64,000 bases of DNA from Clostridiaceae bacterium DTU079. Its GTDB lineage: Bacteria; Bacillota; Clostridia; Acetivibrionales; Acetivibrionaceae. A program made the position numbers and the translations under genes. Each line of letters begins with the position of its first letter. Position 1 is the first letter of the stretch. The notes under the pieces are model-generated. The model was not told the DNA's origin, made no database searches, and worked only from the letters and a program-made list of their open reading frames with translations. Below, piece after piece: positions 30,015-40,525 of this stretch. The stretch covers positions 8,160-72,159 of the forward strand of contig LFSC01000056.1 in NCBI GenBank assembly GCA_001512505.1, read 5' to 3'.

Positions 30015-30524
30015 CTAATCTTCTTTTTTTTCGTCCGACGTGCTGTCATCCTCACTACCTTCACCACAGATTCCTTCACTGTCTTCCAACTCTTCCAGCT
30101 CACTATCGGTGAGTACAATGCTAAGATCCAGTATTGAAATCAGCTTATCGCCCTTTTTCCCCACACATTTAAGATAATCGTTATATACCTTCCTGATAAG
30201 GTCCGGAGTTTCTTCTATATCTTCTGAAGACAAGCTTATTATTTCATAAACATCATTCACCAAGAAGCCTATAAATTTACCATCAATATGAGTAATTATT
30301 ACCTTGGTTTTCTTTGTTATTTCGGTATCTCCCAGCCTGAACCTTTTATTAAGGTTAACAATGGGAACCACATTGCCTCTAAGGTTAATTACCCCTTCAA
30401 TAAACTTAGGCATCTTCGGCATTTTTGTAACTTCCTCGTATTTAACAATCTCTTTAACCTGGGAGGTATCTACCCCGCAAATTCCGTCATTAAGACTGAA
30501 TACTACTATTTGCATGCCTTCCAT
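30015..30524 (-). CDS. cheW: CheW domain protein with acidic C-terminal tail
   Basis: MQIVVFSLNDGICGVDTSQVKEIVKYEEVTKMPKMPKFIEGVINLRGNVVPIVNL. Confidence 0.9.
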   Translation of the reverse strand: MEGMQIVVFSLNDGICGVDTSQVKEIVKYEEVTKMPKMPKFIEGVINLRGNVVPIVNLNKRFRLGDTEITKKTKVIITHIDGKFIGFLVNDVYEIISLSSEDIEETPDLIRKVYNDYLKCVGKKGDKLISILDLSIVLTDSELEELEDSEGICGEGSEDDSTSDEKKED

Positions 30525-30864
30525 TAATACAACCTCCTTATAGTGAGTTTTCTGCATATATGTGGTTATTCTCAACGGATCACCGATGACAATGCTCTTT
30601 ATCGGGTTTTACTGAACTCTTTGTGCTTCTTCCAGTTGTCGGAAAGTTGCTTTTAGAAGAGAAGTTTACTATAACTTATATATTAAACTAAAAATTCAAA
30701 ATTTACAACCTAATTTAAGAATATTTTTTGAGATATCTGCTTTTCTTTACATTTAAGCTTTTTTTGTTTAATCCACCTTATTTTAAAAAAATTATTGACT
30801 TCACATATTTTTGCATGTTAAAATAGTTAAAAATATAATATTCTTGTGAAATTTGAAAAAAGGT

Positions 30865-31160
30865 TTTATTACTTCAAAAGCAATGATGAGGTAAAGTAGG
30901 TTATTCAAGCTTTTTCAGCGAGCCGGGGAGGGTGTAAGCCCGGTAAAGGGAGTATAATTGAAGTTCACCTCTGAGCTGTTGGCTGAAAAGTAGTGTTTAC
31001 TAAAGTAGGCTTAACCGGAGCTTTCACCGTTAAAAGAAAGGTTGTATCGGATGCTTTTAAGTATTCCCGTACAATAATGAGTGGGCATTATGCCAATTTG
31101 GGTGGTAACGCGTGGATTCAACTCCTCGTCCCTTAGTCAGGGATGAGGGGTTTTTATTTT
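30865..31160 (+). ncRNA. T-box leader (predicted Phe specifier UUC at 30964-30966)
   Basis: Stem I with AGUA...GAA(G)UUC-A, T-box core ttgggtggtaacgcg at 31098-31112, terminator cctcgtccct-tagtc-agggatgagg-ggttttt. Confidence 0.9.
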
Positions 31161-31238
31161 ACATGATTTTACTAAAGGAATTTTGCAAAGCTTAAATTTT
31201 AACTATTACTAAATTTTAATTAAAAGGGGGATATTATT

Positions 31239-32252
31239 ATGATTATTGTTATGAGTCAAAATGCAACCAAGGAACAAATTGAAAACGTTGAGAAAGCTTT
31301 AACTGACTTGGGTTTCAAGACACATCCCATCGTTGGTGATGTAAAAACTGTAATCGGTGCAATCGGTGATAAGAGACACCTGAACACCAATTATATTTCC
31401 ACCATGCCGGGAGTTGAAAACATTGTCCCAATAATGAAACCTTATAAGCTCGCGGGCAAGGAACTTCAAAAAAATCCTACAATCGTACAAGTGGGGGATG
31501 TTAAAATAGGCGGCACAGAAGTGGTGGTTATGGCCGGCCCCTGTGCAATTGAAAACTTGGAAACCTATTTAGAAACCGCAGAAAAGGTAAAACAGGCCGG
31601 AGCAAAAATATTGCGCGGCGGAGCTTTCAAGCCCCGTACATCTCCTTATGCATTCCAAGGCTTGGAGGAAGACGGCCTGAAAATAATGGCTGCCGCAAGA
31701 GAAACCACCGGACTCAAGCTTGTCACCGAAGTTGTTGACACAAGGGATGTTGAGCTTGTGGCATCCTATACCGACATTATTCAAATCGGAGCAAGAAATA
31801 TGCAAAACTTCAGGCTTCTTAAAGAAGTGGGAATGTACCAAAAACCGGTACTCTTAAAAAGAGGTGTTGCAGCTACCATCGAAGAGTGGCTAATGGCGGC
31901 AGAATACATCATTTCAGAGGGAAATCCGAATGTTATTCTGTGCGAACGGGGTATTCGAACCTATGAAACCGCCACCAGAAACACAATTGATATGAGTGCC
32001 ATACCCGTCATAAAAGAACTGTCCCACCTCCCTATTATTCTTGATCCCAGCCATGCAGCGGGAACTTGGAAGTATGTTAATGCCTTATCCAAAGGCGCAA
32101 TAGCAACAGGGGCGGACGGACTTATTATTGAAGTACACTCGTCACCGGATGCTGCCCTGTGTGACGGTCCGCAATCATTGCTGCCTTCCAAGTTTGAACA
32201 GCTGATGAAGGAGCTTGCCCCGGTGGCAGAAGCAGTGGGAAGAACCCTGTAG
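31239..32252 (+). CDS. aroF: 3-deoxy-7-phosphoheptulonate (DAHP) synthase with N-terminal ferredoxin-like regulatory domain
   Basis: [47 protein letters not shown]...[13 protein letters not shown]. Confidence 0.95.
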   Translation: MIIVMSQNATKEQIENVEKALTDLGFKTHPIVGDVKTVIGAIGDKRHLNTNYISTMPGVENIVPIMKPYKLAGKELQKNPTIVQVGDVKIGGTEVVVMAGPCAIENLETYLETAEKVKQAGAKILRGGAFKPRTSPYAFQGLEEDGLKIMAAARETTGLKLVTEVVDTRDVELVASYTDIIQIGARNMQNFRLLKEVGMYQKPVLLKRGVAATIEEWLMAAEYIISEGNPNVILCERGIRTYETATRNTIDMSAIPVIKELSHLPIILDPSHAAGTWKYVNALSKGAIATGADGLIIEVHSSPDAALCDGPQSLLPSKFEQLMKELAPVAEAVGRTL

Positions 32253-32305
32253 GCAAAAATGTATCTAAGGAATGGTTTCTTCATCTTATGTGCCTATAAA
32301 ATTAA

Positions 32306-32357
32306 GCGGAGAAAAATATACCATAAACTTTGGGTATACTTTGCTCCGCTTTTTTAT
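32306..32357. terminator. Bidirectional terminator between convergent aroF and GGDEF gene
   Basis: agcggag...gtatactttgctccgctttttt inverted repeat. Confidence 0.7.
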
Positions 32358-32365
32358 CACTATAT

Positions 32366-33493
32366 TCAATTTCTCAAATATGAATCAATATCAATCTGTA
32401 CCGCTTCTCTGAGCTTTCCAATTTCATCATAGCTTACAACAATATTCTTTCCGATCTCCTTTGCATAGTAAAGGGCTTGATCTGCATAATCAACAACCTT
32501 TTTAATATCGTCGGAATGCCTCGGGAACTGTGCAACACCACAGCTGACAGTGATCTTCACCTTTTCCTTGCCTTCACCGGTTAGAATCTTTTGGTTTTCC
32601 AGCTGACGACGGATCCTATCCCCTATGCTTTTAGCCTTTTCAAGGTCCAGGTCCCGAATTAGAATCATAAATTCCTCTCCCCCATAACGAATAGGAATAT
32701 CGGTTTTTCTAATGCTCTGCATTATTATTTCCCCAAAAATCGAAAGAAGCTTGTCCCCCCATACATGTCCGTACGTATCATTAAATTTCTTAAAATTATC
32801 TAAATCAAACATCAAAACATTCAAAGGCATCTTAGAATATTCCGAGTAAAGTGCTTCTTCTTCCAGCTTTTGATCAAGACAATGCCTGTTGGCAAGTCCT
32901 GTGAGCTTATCCGTCCTTGCCAGCTTAAACTCTCTTTTGTGCATCTCGTCATATTTCTTAACCTGCATTACCACGACCGCTACTCCGTAAGATGCCAAAA
33001 GTATGTACAAATCCCTTAAGGTAAGCTTTAAAAAGTTTATCTGTTCCAGAGCGTAAGCTTGCGAAACTATTATTGTAAAAGAGTAAAGTGCTATAGTAAA
33101 AATGCTTATGTTAACTATGGCGGTAACATCTTTATTTATGCCAAAATAAGCAATGGTAAAAATCAAAATGATGTAAATATCCGAATCAATGCCTCCAAGA
33201 AATAATGAAAAAGCACATATAAAAAATATATCCAAATAAAACATCAAATTTATTATCTTTTTAATACATCGAGGCCTTTTCATTGAAACCATCACAGTTA
33301 AAAAAATATTATATGTCAATGCCGCAATAAAGGTAAGCCAGAAGCCTGTCGAAAATAGAGGGCAATCGGAAACCACTAAAAACAGAGGAATGACAAACAA
33401 AAGATTAATCCACTTAAAATAAAGATAATCTTTATTAATGCGGATTCCTTTCATTCTTTTAACTTTAATGGATTCATTGATTATATCATTCAT
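32366..33493 (-). CDS. GGDEF diguanylate cyclase with N-terminal multi-TM region
   Basis: RYGGEEFMILIRD GGEEF motif; DxLTGLANR. Confidence 0.92.
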   Translation of the reverse strand: MNDIINESIKVKRMKGIRINKDYLYFKWINLLFVIPLFLVVSDCPLFSTGFWLTFIAALTYNIFLTVMVSMKRPRCIKKIINLMFYLDIFFICAFSLFLGGIDSDIYIILIFTIAYFGINKDVTAIVNISIFTIALYSFTIIVSQAYALEQINFLKLTLRDLYILLASYGVAVVVMQVKKYDEMHKREFKLARTDKLTGLANRHCLDQKLEEEALYSEYSKMPLNVLMFDLDNFKKFNDTYGHVWGDKLLSIFGEIIMQSIRKTDIPIRYGGEEFMILIRDLDLEKAKSIGDRIRRQLENQKILTGEGKEKVKITVSCGVAQFPRHSDDIKKVVDYADQALYYAKEIGKNIVVSYDEIGKLREAVQIDIDSYLRN

Positions 33494-33745
33494 GGCAATT
33501 ACCTCGAAATGATAAATTTTCCATAAACTAATTCAAATCTTACCTTTACTCATAAATATTTGTCGGATTAATTGGGTTAATATTTTAGGTAATTGCAATT
33601 AATATTTTTGCTAAAGGTATTAGGACTTTTGTACTATATTAAAATGCGAATTTTAAGGCCTTCTAATCATTAACATTAAAGCAATATAGGTATATAATGG
33701 TATTATAGGGTAGTATCCTAACTTTTTAAAAATAGGGTGAGGGTT

Positions 33746-34135
33746 ATGCAAGAACTTCGGAACTGTGAAAGGTGCGGAAAACTATATAGGTCCAATGGTT
33801 TTTACAAATTATGTCCATCATGCTGGGAATTTGACGAATTTGATTTTCGCAGGATCAAGGAATATCTGTCAAATCATCCTGGGGCTAAGATTTTCGAAGT
33901 TTCCACTGCCCTAGATATTTCTGTGGGAAAAATTAAACGCTACCTTAGGGAAAGCAGACTTGAAATAATAGAAAAAGAAAATCGCTTTCTTTTCTGCGAT
34001 AAATGCGGAAAATCCATACGCACAGGTAAATACTGCGATGAATGCTATAGGAGCATGCAAAAAACATTAACAGTCATATATCCCGGAAGTAGACGCACCA
34101 GACGTTCTACCGTTGTTAGCTTTAAATCCGTATAG
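33746..34135 (+). CDS. YvyF/TIGR03826-like flagellar-operon-type Zn-ribbon protein
   Basis: ELRNCERCGKLYRSNGFYKLCPSCWE...CDKCGKSIRTGKYCDEC. Confidence 0.7.
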   Translation: MQELRNCERCGKLYRSNGFYKLCPSCWEFDEFDFRRIKEYLSNHPGAKIFEVSTALDISVGKIKRYLRESRLEIIEKENRFLFCDKCGKSIRTGKYCDECYRSMQKTLTVIYPGSRRTRRSTVVSFKSV

Positions 34136-34167
34136 CTTGTGCTCCTGATAAAATGGCCCTTTAGCCC

Positions 34168-34734
34168 TTACTCATCTTTATCATAAAGCATTTTGTATAT
34201 GGTATAATAGTTTTTAACTTTCTTTACATAAATATCTGTTTCTTTGTAAGGAATCTTGTTAAGGGTTTCTCCCGTTTTGCTGTATCTGCTGTCCTTGAGC
34301 CAGGAATTTACTTTTCCACCCCCGGCATTGTATGAAGCAATAACAAGGTCGTCATCATTAAACTGCCCTTTCAAGTTGTTCAAAAGCCAACACCCGAACT
34401 TTATGTTTGTCTCCGGGTCATACAAAGACTCTATTTCGAAATCCTTTATCCCCATCATTTCAGCAATCCATAATGCCGTATCATCGGTAACCTGCATCAA
34501 GCCCCGCGCATTTTTATGCGAGGTTGCATTAGGGTTAAAGCTGCTTTCAGCCTTAATAATCGAAAAAACCAGATACGGATCCAAGCCGTACTCGTAAGAA
34601 TATTTATAAACATATTCCTCATACTTTAGAGGAAACATTCTATTTACTGCACCTTCAACAACAATAATTATTGTCACCAGCAATACTGTAAGAAACAGTA
34701 TCAGTTTAATATTAATTTTATGCCTTTTTGCCAC
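34168..34734 (-). CDS. Lytic transglycosylase (SLT domain), probable GTG start
   Basis: GLDPYLVFSIIKAESSFNPNATSHKNARGLMQVTDDTALWIA; SD aaggtgg upstream of GTG. Confidence 0.9.
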   Translation of the reverse strand: MAKRHKINIKLILFLTVLLVTIIIVVEGAVNRMFPLKYEEYVYKYSYEYGLDPYLVFSIIKAESSFNPNATSHKNARGLMQVTDDTALWIAEMMGIKDFEIESLYDPETNIKFGCWLLNNLKGQFNDDDLVIASYNAGGGKVNSWLKDSRYSKTGETLNKIPYKETDIYVKKVKNYYTIYKMLYDKDE

Positions 34735-34756
34735 TAATATACCACCTTGAATATTT

Positions 34757-35356
34757 TCATTCCAACTCGAATCTTCTGAAATTCTCTTCAACTTCTGCTT
34801 TTAAATCTTCGAAACTTCCGTCATTTTGTATTATTACATCGGCGATGCCGCAATAATAATCATCCCCGGGCTGTGAATTCATTCTTTCAAGAACCTGTTC
34901 ATAGGTTAAACCGCTTCTTTTCATAACTCTGTTAATCCTGGTTTCCTTGTCCGCCAACACAACCCATACCTGGTCTGCCACATCAAGAAAACCGTGCTCT
35001 ACCGGAATTGCGGCATCTATAACAACAACCTTCTCCTTATTTTTATATTCATTAAGCTTATCAATAATTACCCGAACTATATGCTTATGGGTAATATCGT
35101 TTAACTTCTTAAGCTCTTCTTCATCCTGAAAAGCTATAGCTGCAAGCTTTTTTCTGTCAATTTCGCCGTTATCATCGAGAATTTCGTCACCAAAGGAGTC
35201 CACAAGTTCATCATATACCTCATGCCCTTTTTTAGTAATACTTCGATATATGGCATCAGCATCAATTACTGCCGCTCCCATATCGGCTAAAATCTTTGAC
35301 ACCGTACTTTTACCGCTCCCGATTTTTCCGGTAACACCAATTGTTTTCACATGCAA
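34757..35356 (-). CDS. coaE: Dephospho-CoA kinase
   Basis: GVTGKIGSGKSTVSKILADMGAAVIDADAI. Confidence 0.95.
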   Translation of the reverse strand: MHVKTIGVTGKIGSGKSTVSKILADMGAAVIDADAIYRSITKKGHEVYDELVDSFGDEILDDNGEIDRKKLAAIAFQDEEELKKLNDITHKHIVRVIIDKLNEYKNKEKVVVIDAAIPVEHGFLDVADQVWVVLADKETRINRVMKRSGLTYEQVLERMNSQPGDDYYCGIADVIIQNDGSFEDLKAEVEENFRRFELE

Positions 35357-35392
35357 CCTTCCTTTATAGATTATATTTTATCAATAATTTGA

Positions 35393-38077
35393 TTATTTGG
35401 TTTCGTACCAATTATTGCCCGCTTTAACTTCTACAACTAACGGTACCCTCAAATCAACAGCCTTCTCCATACCCTCTCTTAGAATTTTTACCACTTCATC
35501 CTTCTCTTCCTTATACACCTCAATTATCAGTTCATCGTGTACCTGCAATATCAATCTGGATTTCAATTGTCTTTTTTTAAGTTCTTCATGAACCTTCACC
35601 ATTGCAATCTTAATTATATCGGCAGCACTCCCCTGAATTGGTGTGTTCAAAGCAATTCGCTCACCAAAGGATCTGATATTGAAGTTTCGAGACTTTAACT
35701 CGGGAAGATACCTTCTTCTGTTGAACAGAGTGGTTACGAAACCGTAAGTCTTTCCCTGCTCAATAATGTCATGCATATACTGCTTAACCTTCGGATACCT
35801 GTCAAGATAACCGTCTATATACTTTCTCGCTTCCTTTCTTGTTATACCCAAATCCTTTGCAAGACTAAAATCGCCTATTCCATAAATAATACCGAAATTA
35901 ACGGCCTTAGCCCGCGACCTCATGGTTGACGTAACCTCTTCCACCGGTATTCCGAAAACCTTCGATGCCGTGGATGCATGTATATCCTCATTTCTTAAAA
36001 AAGCATCAATCATATTTTCATCCCCGGTTATGTGGGCTAAAACCCGAAGCTCAATTTGCGAGTAATCGGCATCAAGGAGCTGGAAATCCTCACTTGAAGG
36101 TATAAATACCTTCCTGATTTTCCTTCCCATTTCAATCTTAATAGGGATATTCTGAAGGTTGGGTTCGGTACTGCTAATCCTTCCGGTTACAGTCACCGTT
36201 TGATTGAAGCTGGAGTGTATCTTGCCCGTCTCAGGATTTATTACCGACAACAGCCCTTCGGCATAAGTGGTCTTCAACTTCACCAGCTGCCGGTATTGAA
36301 GTATCTCTCCAATCACTTCATGACGGTCGGAAAGCTCTTCTAAAACTTCCGCATCGGTGGAATACCCGGTTTTTGTTTTCTTAATAACCGGAAGTCCCAG
36401 CTTTTCAAAAAGAATAACTCCCAGCTGCTTTGGAGAATTAATATTAAACTCCTCTCCTGCCAGAGAATATATTCTTTTCTTTATTTCCTCAATTTTTCCG
36501 TCCAGCTCCCGTGAAAACTCCACCAGTTCCTGAACATTAACCTTAAATCCATAGTATTCCATATCCGCCAATGTCTTTACCAAGGGAAGCTCGATATTGT
36601 AGTAAAGCTCCTTCTGTCCGTTTTCATGAAGCATTTCGTCAATTTTCCGGACAAGCTTATCTATAACATAAGGATATTTTCCCACAACATTTGAAAGGAT
36701 GGAAACGGACATATCCCTGTATAAAGTGGAATTTTTACCCTTCCCCGAAAGCATTTCCACCGGCTCCACATTTAGACCAATATACTCTGAAGCTATTTCC
36801 GATAAAGTATAAGTGTCTTTTGAAGGGTCTATTATATATGCACCTATCATGGTATCAAAGGCCAACCCCTGTAGCTCCATCCCTTTATTATTCAAATATA
36901 CTATAAAGTTTTTAAAATCATGACCGTATTTTTTTATACTGGGATTCTCAAAAACCTCTTTAAAACCGTTTAAAAATTCTTCTTCGTTAATATGATTAGC
37001 AAAATCAATATACCACGCGCGGTTTTCACCGACTGAAACAGCCAGGGCAGTAAGCTTTTGAGTAAACTTTCCCACCTTGTCAATTAAATAATATATATAG
37101 GCTTTTTGGGACTTTGAAATTTCATTCCTTAATTCCTTGAGCTCATCGCTGCTTTTTACAATTTGAACATCAGCTTCAACATTGCTCCTTTTTGGAGCAT
37201 CATTTAATCCATACTTGTCTATAAAGCTCTTAAACTCAAGCCTTTTAAATATTTCACAGGTCTTCTCCCTGTCGATTTCCTTTCGTACAAGATCTTCAAA
37301 ATCGCAAAGGGAGGGAATGTTTCTTTCAATAGCGGCAAGATCCCTGCTCATGTATGCCTGATCCTTAAAGGTCTCAAGCTTTTCCCTCACACTTTTTTTA
37401 GCTACCATATCCAAAGAGTTGTATAAATTATCAAGACTTTCAAACTGTTTAATAAGATCTAAGGCCGTTTTTTCACCAATACCCGGAACTCCCGGAATAT
37501 TATCCGATGCATCCCCCATTAATGCCTTAACATCAATAAACTGTCGGGGCTCTATTCCGTATTCCTCAACTATCCGTTTATAATCATATTCCTCTGTCGT
37601 GGTCTTTCCGCCCTTTGTCTTGGGAAGCTTCAACCTCGTGGACGGTCCCACCAGTTGAAATGCATCCCTGTCCCCGGTAACCAGGACAACTTCTATCCCT
37701 TTGTTTTCAGCACACAAAGAAAGAGACCCCAATATGTCGTCAGCTTCAAAGCCCTCTTTCTCTATTCTTTTTATATTCATTGCATCCAAAACTTCTTTTA
37801 AAAGCGGAACCTGTACCTTAAGTTCTTCCGGCATACCTTTCCTGTTTGCCTTATATCCTTCATACATATTATGTCTGAAGGTCGGAGCTTTCAAATCAAA
37901 GGCAACACCTATGTACTGGGGATTTTCTTCATCAATATAATGCTGCATAATATTTATAAAACCGTAAATTCCGTTGGTATATGTTCCGTCCGATGTTGAT
38001 AAAAGCTGTGTTAGTCCGTAAAATGCCCTGTTAAGTATACTGTTCCCGTCTATAAGCATTAATTTTTTATCACTCAT
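35393..38077 (-). CDS. polA: DNA polymerase I
   Basis: 5' nuclease domain, polymerase motifs LLDADYSQIELRVLAHI, RSRAKAVNFGIIYG, LQVHDELIIE. Confidence 0.97.
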   Translation of the reverse strand: MSDKKLMLIDGNSILNRAFYGLTQLLSTSDGTYTNGIYGFINIMQHYIDEENPQYIGVAFDLKAPTFRHNMYEGYKANRKGMPEELKVQVPLLKEVLDAMNIKRIEKEGFEADDILGSLSLCAENKGIEVVLVTGDRDAFQLVGPSTRLKLPKTKGGKTTTEEYDYKRIVEEYGIEPRQFIDVKALMGDASDNIPGVPGIGEKTALDLIKQFESLDNLYNSLDMVAKKSVREKLETFKDQAYMSRDLAAIERNIPSLCDFEDLVRKEIDREKTCEIFKRLEFKSFIDKYGLNDAPKRSNVEADVQIVKSSDELKELRNEISKSQKAYIYYLIDKVGKFTQKLTALAVSVGENRAWYIDFANHINEEEFLNGFKEVFENPSIKKYGHDFKNFIVYLNNKGMELQGLAFDTMIGAYIIDPSKDTYTLSEIASEYIGLNVEPVEMLSGKGKNSTLYRDMSVSILSNVVGKYPYVIDKLVRKIDEMLHENGQKELYYNIELPLVKTLADMEYYGFKVNVQELVEFSRELDGKIEEIKKRIYSLAGEEFNINSPKQLGVILFEKLGLPVIKKTKTGYSTDAEVLEELSDRHEVIGEILQYRQLVKLKTTYAEGLLSVINPETGKIHSSFNQTVTVTGRISSTEPNLQNIPIKIEMGRKIRKVFIPSSEDFQLLDADYSQIELRVLAHITGDENMIDAFLRNEDIHASTASKVFGIPVEEVTSTMRSRAKAVNFGIIYGIGDFSLAKDLGITRKEARKYIDGYLDRYPKVKQYMHDIIEQGKTYGFVTTLFNRRRYLPELKSRNFNIRSFGERIALNTPIQGSAADIIKIAMVKVHEELKKRQLKSRLILQVHDELIIEVYKEEKDEVVKILREGMEKAVDLRVPLVVEVKAGNNWYETK

Positions 38078-38135
38078 TATAAACCTCTCGATTACTTTTC
38101 AATAATATTAATATGATTTCTCCCCTGCAATTAAT

Positions 38136-38318
38136 TTATCCGACATTTCTTAAAACACCGTCTTTGCCGATCACCAGTGAAATTTTTTCTCCCTTAACAT
38201 ATTCCTTTTCTCCCTCATTGACAGGAATACTAATCTCAAGACCGCAATCGTTACATATTAAAACAGCATATCCCTTCTCAACTCTGTCAACTACTGCATC
38301 TATTACCATAACTTCCAT
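38136..38318 (-). CDS. DUF3006-like small protein
   Basis: MEVMVIDAVVDRVEKGYAVLICNDCGLEISIPV. Confidence 0.6.
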   Translation of the reverse strand: MEVMVIDAVVDRVEKGYAVLICNDCGLEISIPVNEGEKEYVKGEKISLVIGKDGVLRNVG

Positions 38319-38429
38319 CACCCTTACCTAGTTTTTCAAGACCTAACCCCTAACCGGGCAAAGCCCAAATAACAATACTATTAATACTATCTTGTAAAAC
38401 AAGTTCCTTATCCAGTCTCCTTAAATATT

Positions 38430-38466
38430 GTACACAAAAAAAAAACAGCCGTAAACAGCTGTTTTT
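38430..38466 (-). terminator. Terminator of the downstream-read PilZ gene
   Basis: aaaacagc...gctgtttt stem followed by T-run on minus strand. Confidence 0.75.
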
Positions 38467-38481
38467 GAATTTATATAATTA

Positions 38482-39183
38482 TTATTTTAAACACTTGGAA
38501 ACAAACTCCGATTCATCACATTCCAGGCGATAAATCAGTCTGTCAAGCATATCTTTATTAATATCATCTATATCAACAATCTCCAGACCATATTCGTTAT
38601 AAAACTCTCTCTCGATCACCCTGTTTACTTTTGCCTTAAACTCGAGAGCCATTGACTTTTCAATTGAAACACTGACAAAAACATTAACCAAGCTCTCAAC
38701 TTCAACCTCTTCCCTAAAAACTGCACATATACCGGAAAGACTGACATTTTTTATTATTGCATATATTTTCTTATCCACTCCATAAGGAGTAAAGAACGAC
38801 TGAAAGTTGACAAGATATCTTTTATTCTTTCTATTGTTCTTAACTCTTCTGGTTTTTTCAATCAGTAAATGTACAAGCCTGGGATATGTAATATCAAACC
38901 TGGTAATTTTCCCGTCAACAATGTATTCATATTCGCCCTGCATAACATGACACGATACAGTGTCACCTTTAAATACATTACTTCTAAGAAAATCATCAGG
39001 AATCCTAAAAATCAATTCCTCGCCTTCTATCTTTTGTATAACAGTCAAAACGGGTTCAAAAATTTTCGGATGCTTTACACTCACAACAGCACCCCGTTTA
39101 AAAATCTCATCCTTGTCTTTGGTAGTTAAAACATAATCCTCACTTTCTACTACGGGCATCCAGTTTGCTAGCTTGATATCCAC
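38482..39183 (-). CDS. PilZ domain protein (second paralog-like)
   Basis: RKNKR (RxxxR) and NVSLSG motifs. Confidence 0.8.
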   Translation of the reverse strand: MDIKLANWMPVVESEDYVLTTKDKDEIFKRGAVVSVKHPKIFEPVLTVIQKIEGEELIFRIPDDFLRSNVFKGDTVSCHVMQGEYEYIVDGKITRFDITYPRLVHLLIEKTRRVKNNRKNKRYLVNFQSFFTPYGVDKKIYAIIKNVSLSGICAVFREEVEVESLVNVFVSVSIEKSMALEFKAKVNRVIEREFYNEYGLEIVDIDDINKDMLDRLIYRLECDESEFVSKCLK

Positions 39184-39311
39184 GATATTCCCTCCTTCGG
39201 CTTTATTCGGTATGACATCAGAGATGAATTATAAAGAAGACCTAATAGAGGATATATTCGACAAAAAAACCAAATACCCTTCTCTTATTAAGAAAAAATT
39301 CACATAATTTA

Positions 39312-40505
39312 TTATTCTATATTTATAATTATTTTTCTATATTTGCCTTTTTCATTTATTTTGTCAAGATCAGCCTGAATTTTAATCTTATCACTTTCCA
39401 ATTGCTCTATTACCTTAGACTCCTTTACATTTTCCAAATTCTTTTCAATATTTTTCAGTTTTTTCTCCAATTCTTCTTTTTCCCGGACCATTTCAGGAAA
39501 ATTATCAACTATGGAAATTTTCCCTTCGTATTCCTCTTCAAGTCTGTCGATAAACTCATCATATTTCGGTATATCCACGTTAAAGCTGATTACATTGTCA
39601 ACGGTATTAAAAACGCTTGCTATATTCTCACCAGATTTCATATGAATGCTACTTACCTCAGGATAATCACCGTCAGAACCTTCAACTGCACCTTTTGCTG
39701 ATCCTCCGGCACCTTCTCCGTTCGCTCCTCCGGTTGAACCGCCACCAGAGACTGTTTGTTCATCCATATTTGTGTCAATACCGCACAAACTTGCTATTCT
39801 TTTAATGTCTTGCATAGCTTTCTCATAATCGGAGGACTTTAATGTAATATAAACTTCATTGCTGACTCTATCCTCATAGGTGCTTGTAACAACATAACCG
39901 GCGTCACCGGCACTTTCAGAAGTACCTCCGGAAACATCTTCAGAAAACGTTATATCAAATTTTTCAACCTTTTCTCCGGTATTATCATATCCATCATCCG
40001 TTGATGTTTCCATATGGCCGGCTATGACTAACATATCCGACTCACCGGTATTTTCGCTACCGTCTTCCTTCCCGGAAAACATCCGCGTATCCATTGTAGA
40101 CCCCACTTTTGCGTTTGGTGCACCGGTTTGAGCCGCTTTTTTATCATTCAAATAATCGGTTTTAGTAAAAAAGCGGTTACCTGTTATGAAAGCCAATATA
40201 AGCATTGCAGCAACCGATGATGCCAAACCCAAATACCTCTTCTTTCCGGCCCACAAGCTTCTTGAATTCTTCTGCTTTCTTTCTTCTTCAGCAAGCTTCT
40301 TATGAAGACTTTTTTGGAAATCCGAGGGAAGCTCAACCTCTTCAAAGGAATTCAAAATTCCCACAACCTCTTTGAGCTTTTCAAGCTCAGCACAACAGTC
40401 CTCACAGCTTTTTATGTGCTCTTCAAATTTTTCCTTGGTTTTGTCGTCAAGTAAATTATCTATATATAATGACATTAATTTCTTTACATCATAACAGCTT
40501 TTCAT
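39312..40505 (-). CDS. Anti-sigma factor: zf-HC2 domain plus DUF4349-like extracellular domain
   Basis: HIKSCEDCCAELEKL Zn-finger, one TM, coiled-coil C-terminal region. Confidence 0.8.
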   Translation of the reverse strand: MKSCYDVKKLMSLYIDNLLDDKTKEKFEEHIKSCEDCCAELEKLKEVVGILNSFEEVELPSDFQKSLHKKLAEEERKQKNSRSLWAGKKRYLGLASSVAAMLILAFITGNRFFTKTDYLNDKKAAQTGAPNAKVGSTMDTRMFSGKEDGSENTGESDMLVIAGHMETSTDDGYDNTGEKVEKFDITFSEDVSGGTSESAGDAGYVVTSTYEDRVSNEVYITLKSSDYEKAMQDIKRIASLCGIDTNMDEQTVSGGGSTGGANGEGAGGSAKGAVEGSDGDYPEVSSIHMKSGENIASVFNTVDNVISFNVDIPKYDEFIDRLEEEYEGKISIVDNFPEMVREKEELEKKLKNIEKNLENVKESKVIEQLESDKIKIQADLDKINEKGKYRKIIINIE

Positions 40506-40525
40506 CTCAAACCCTCCTTTCTAGA

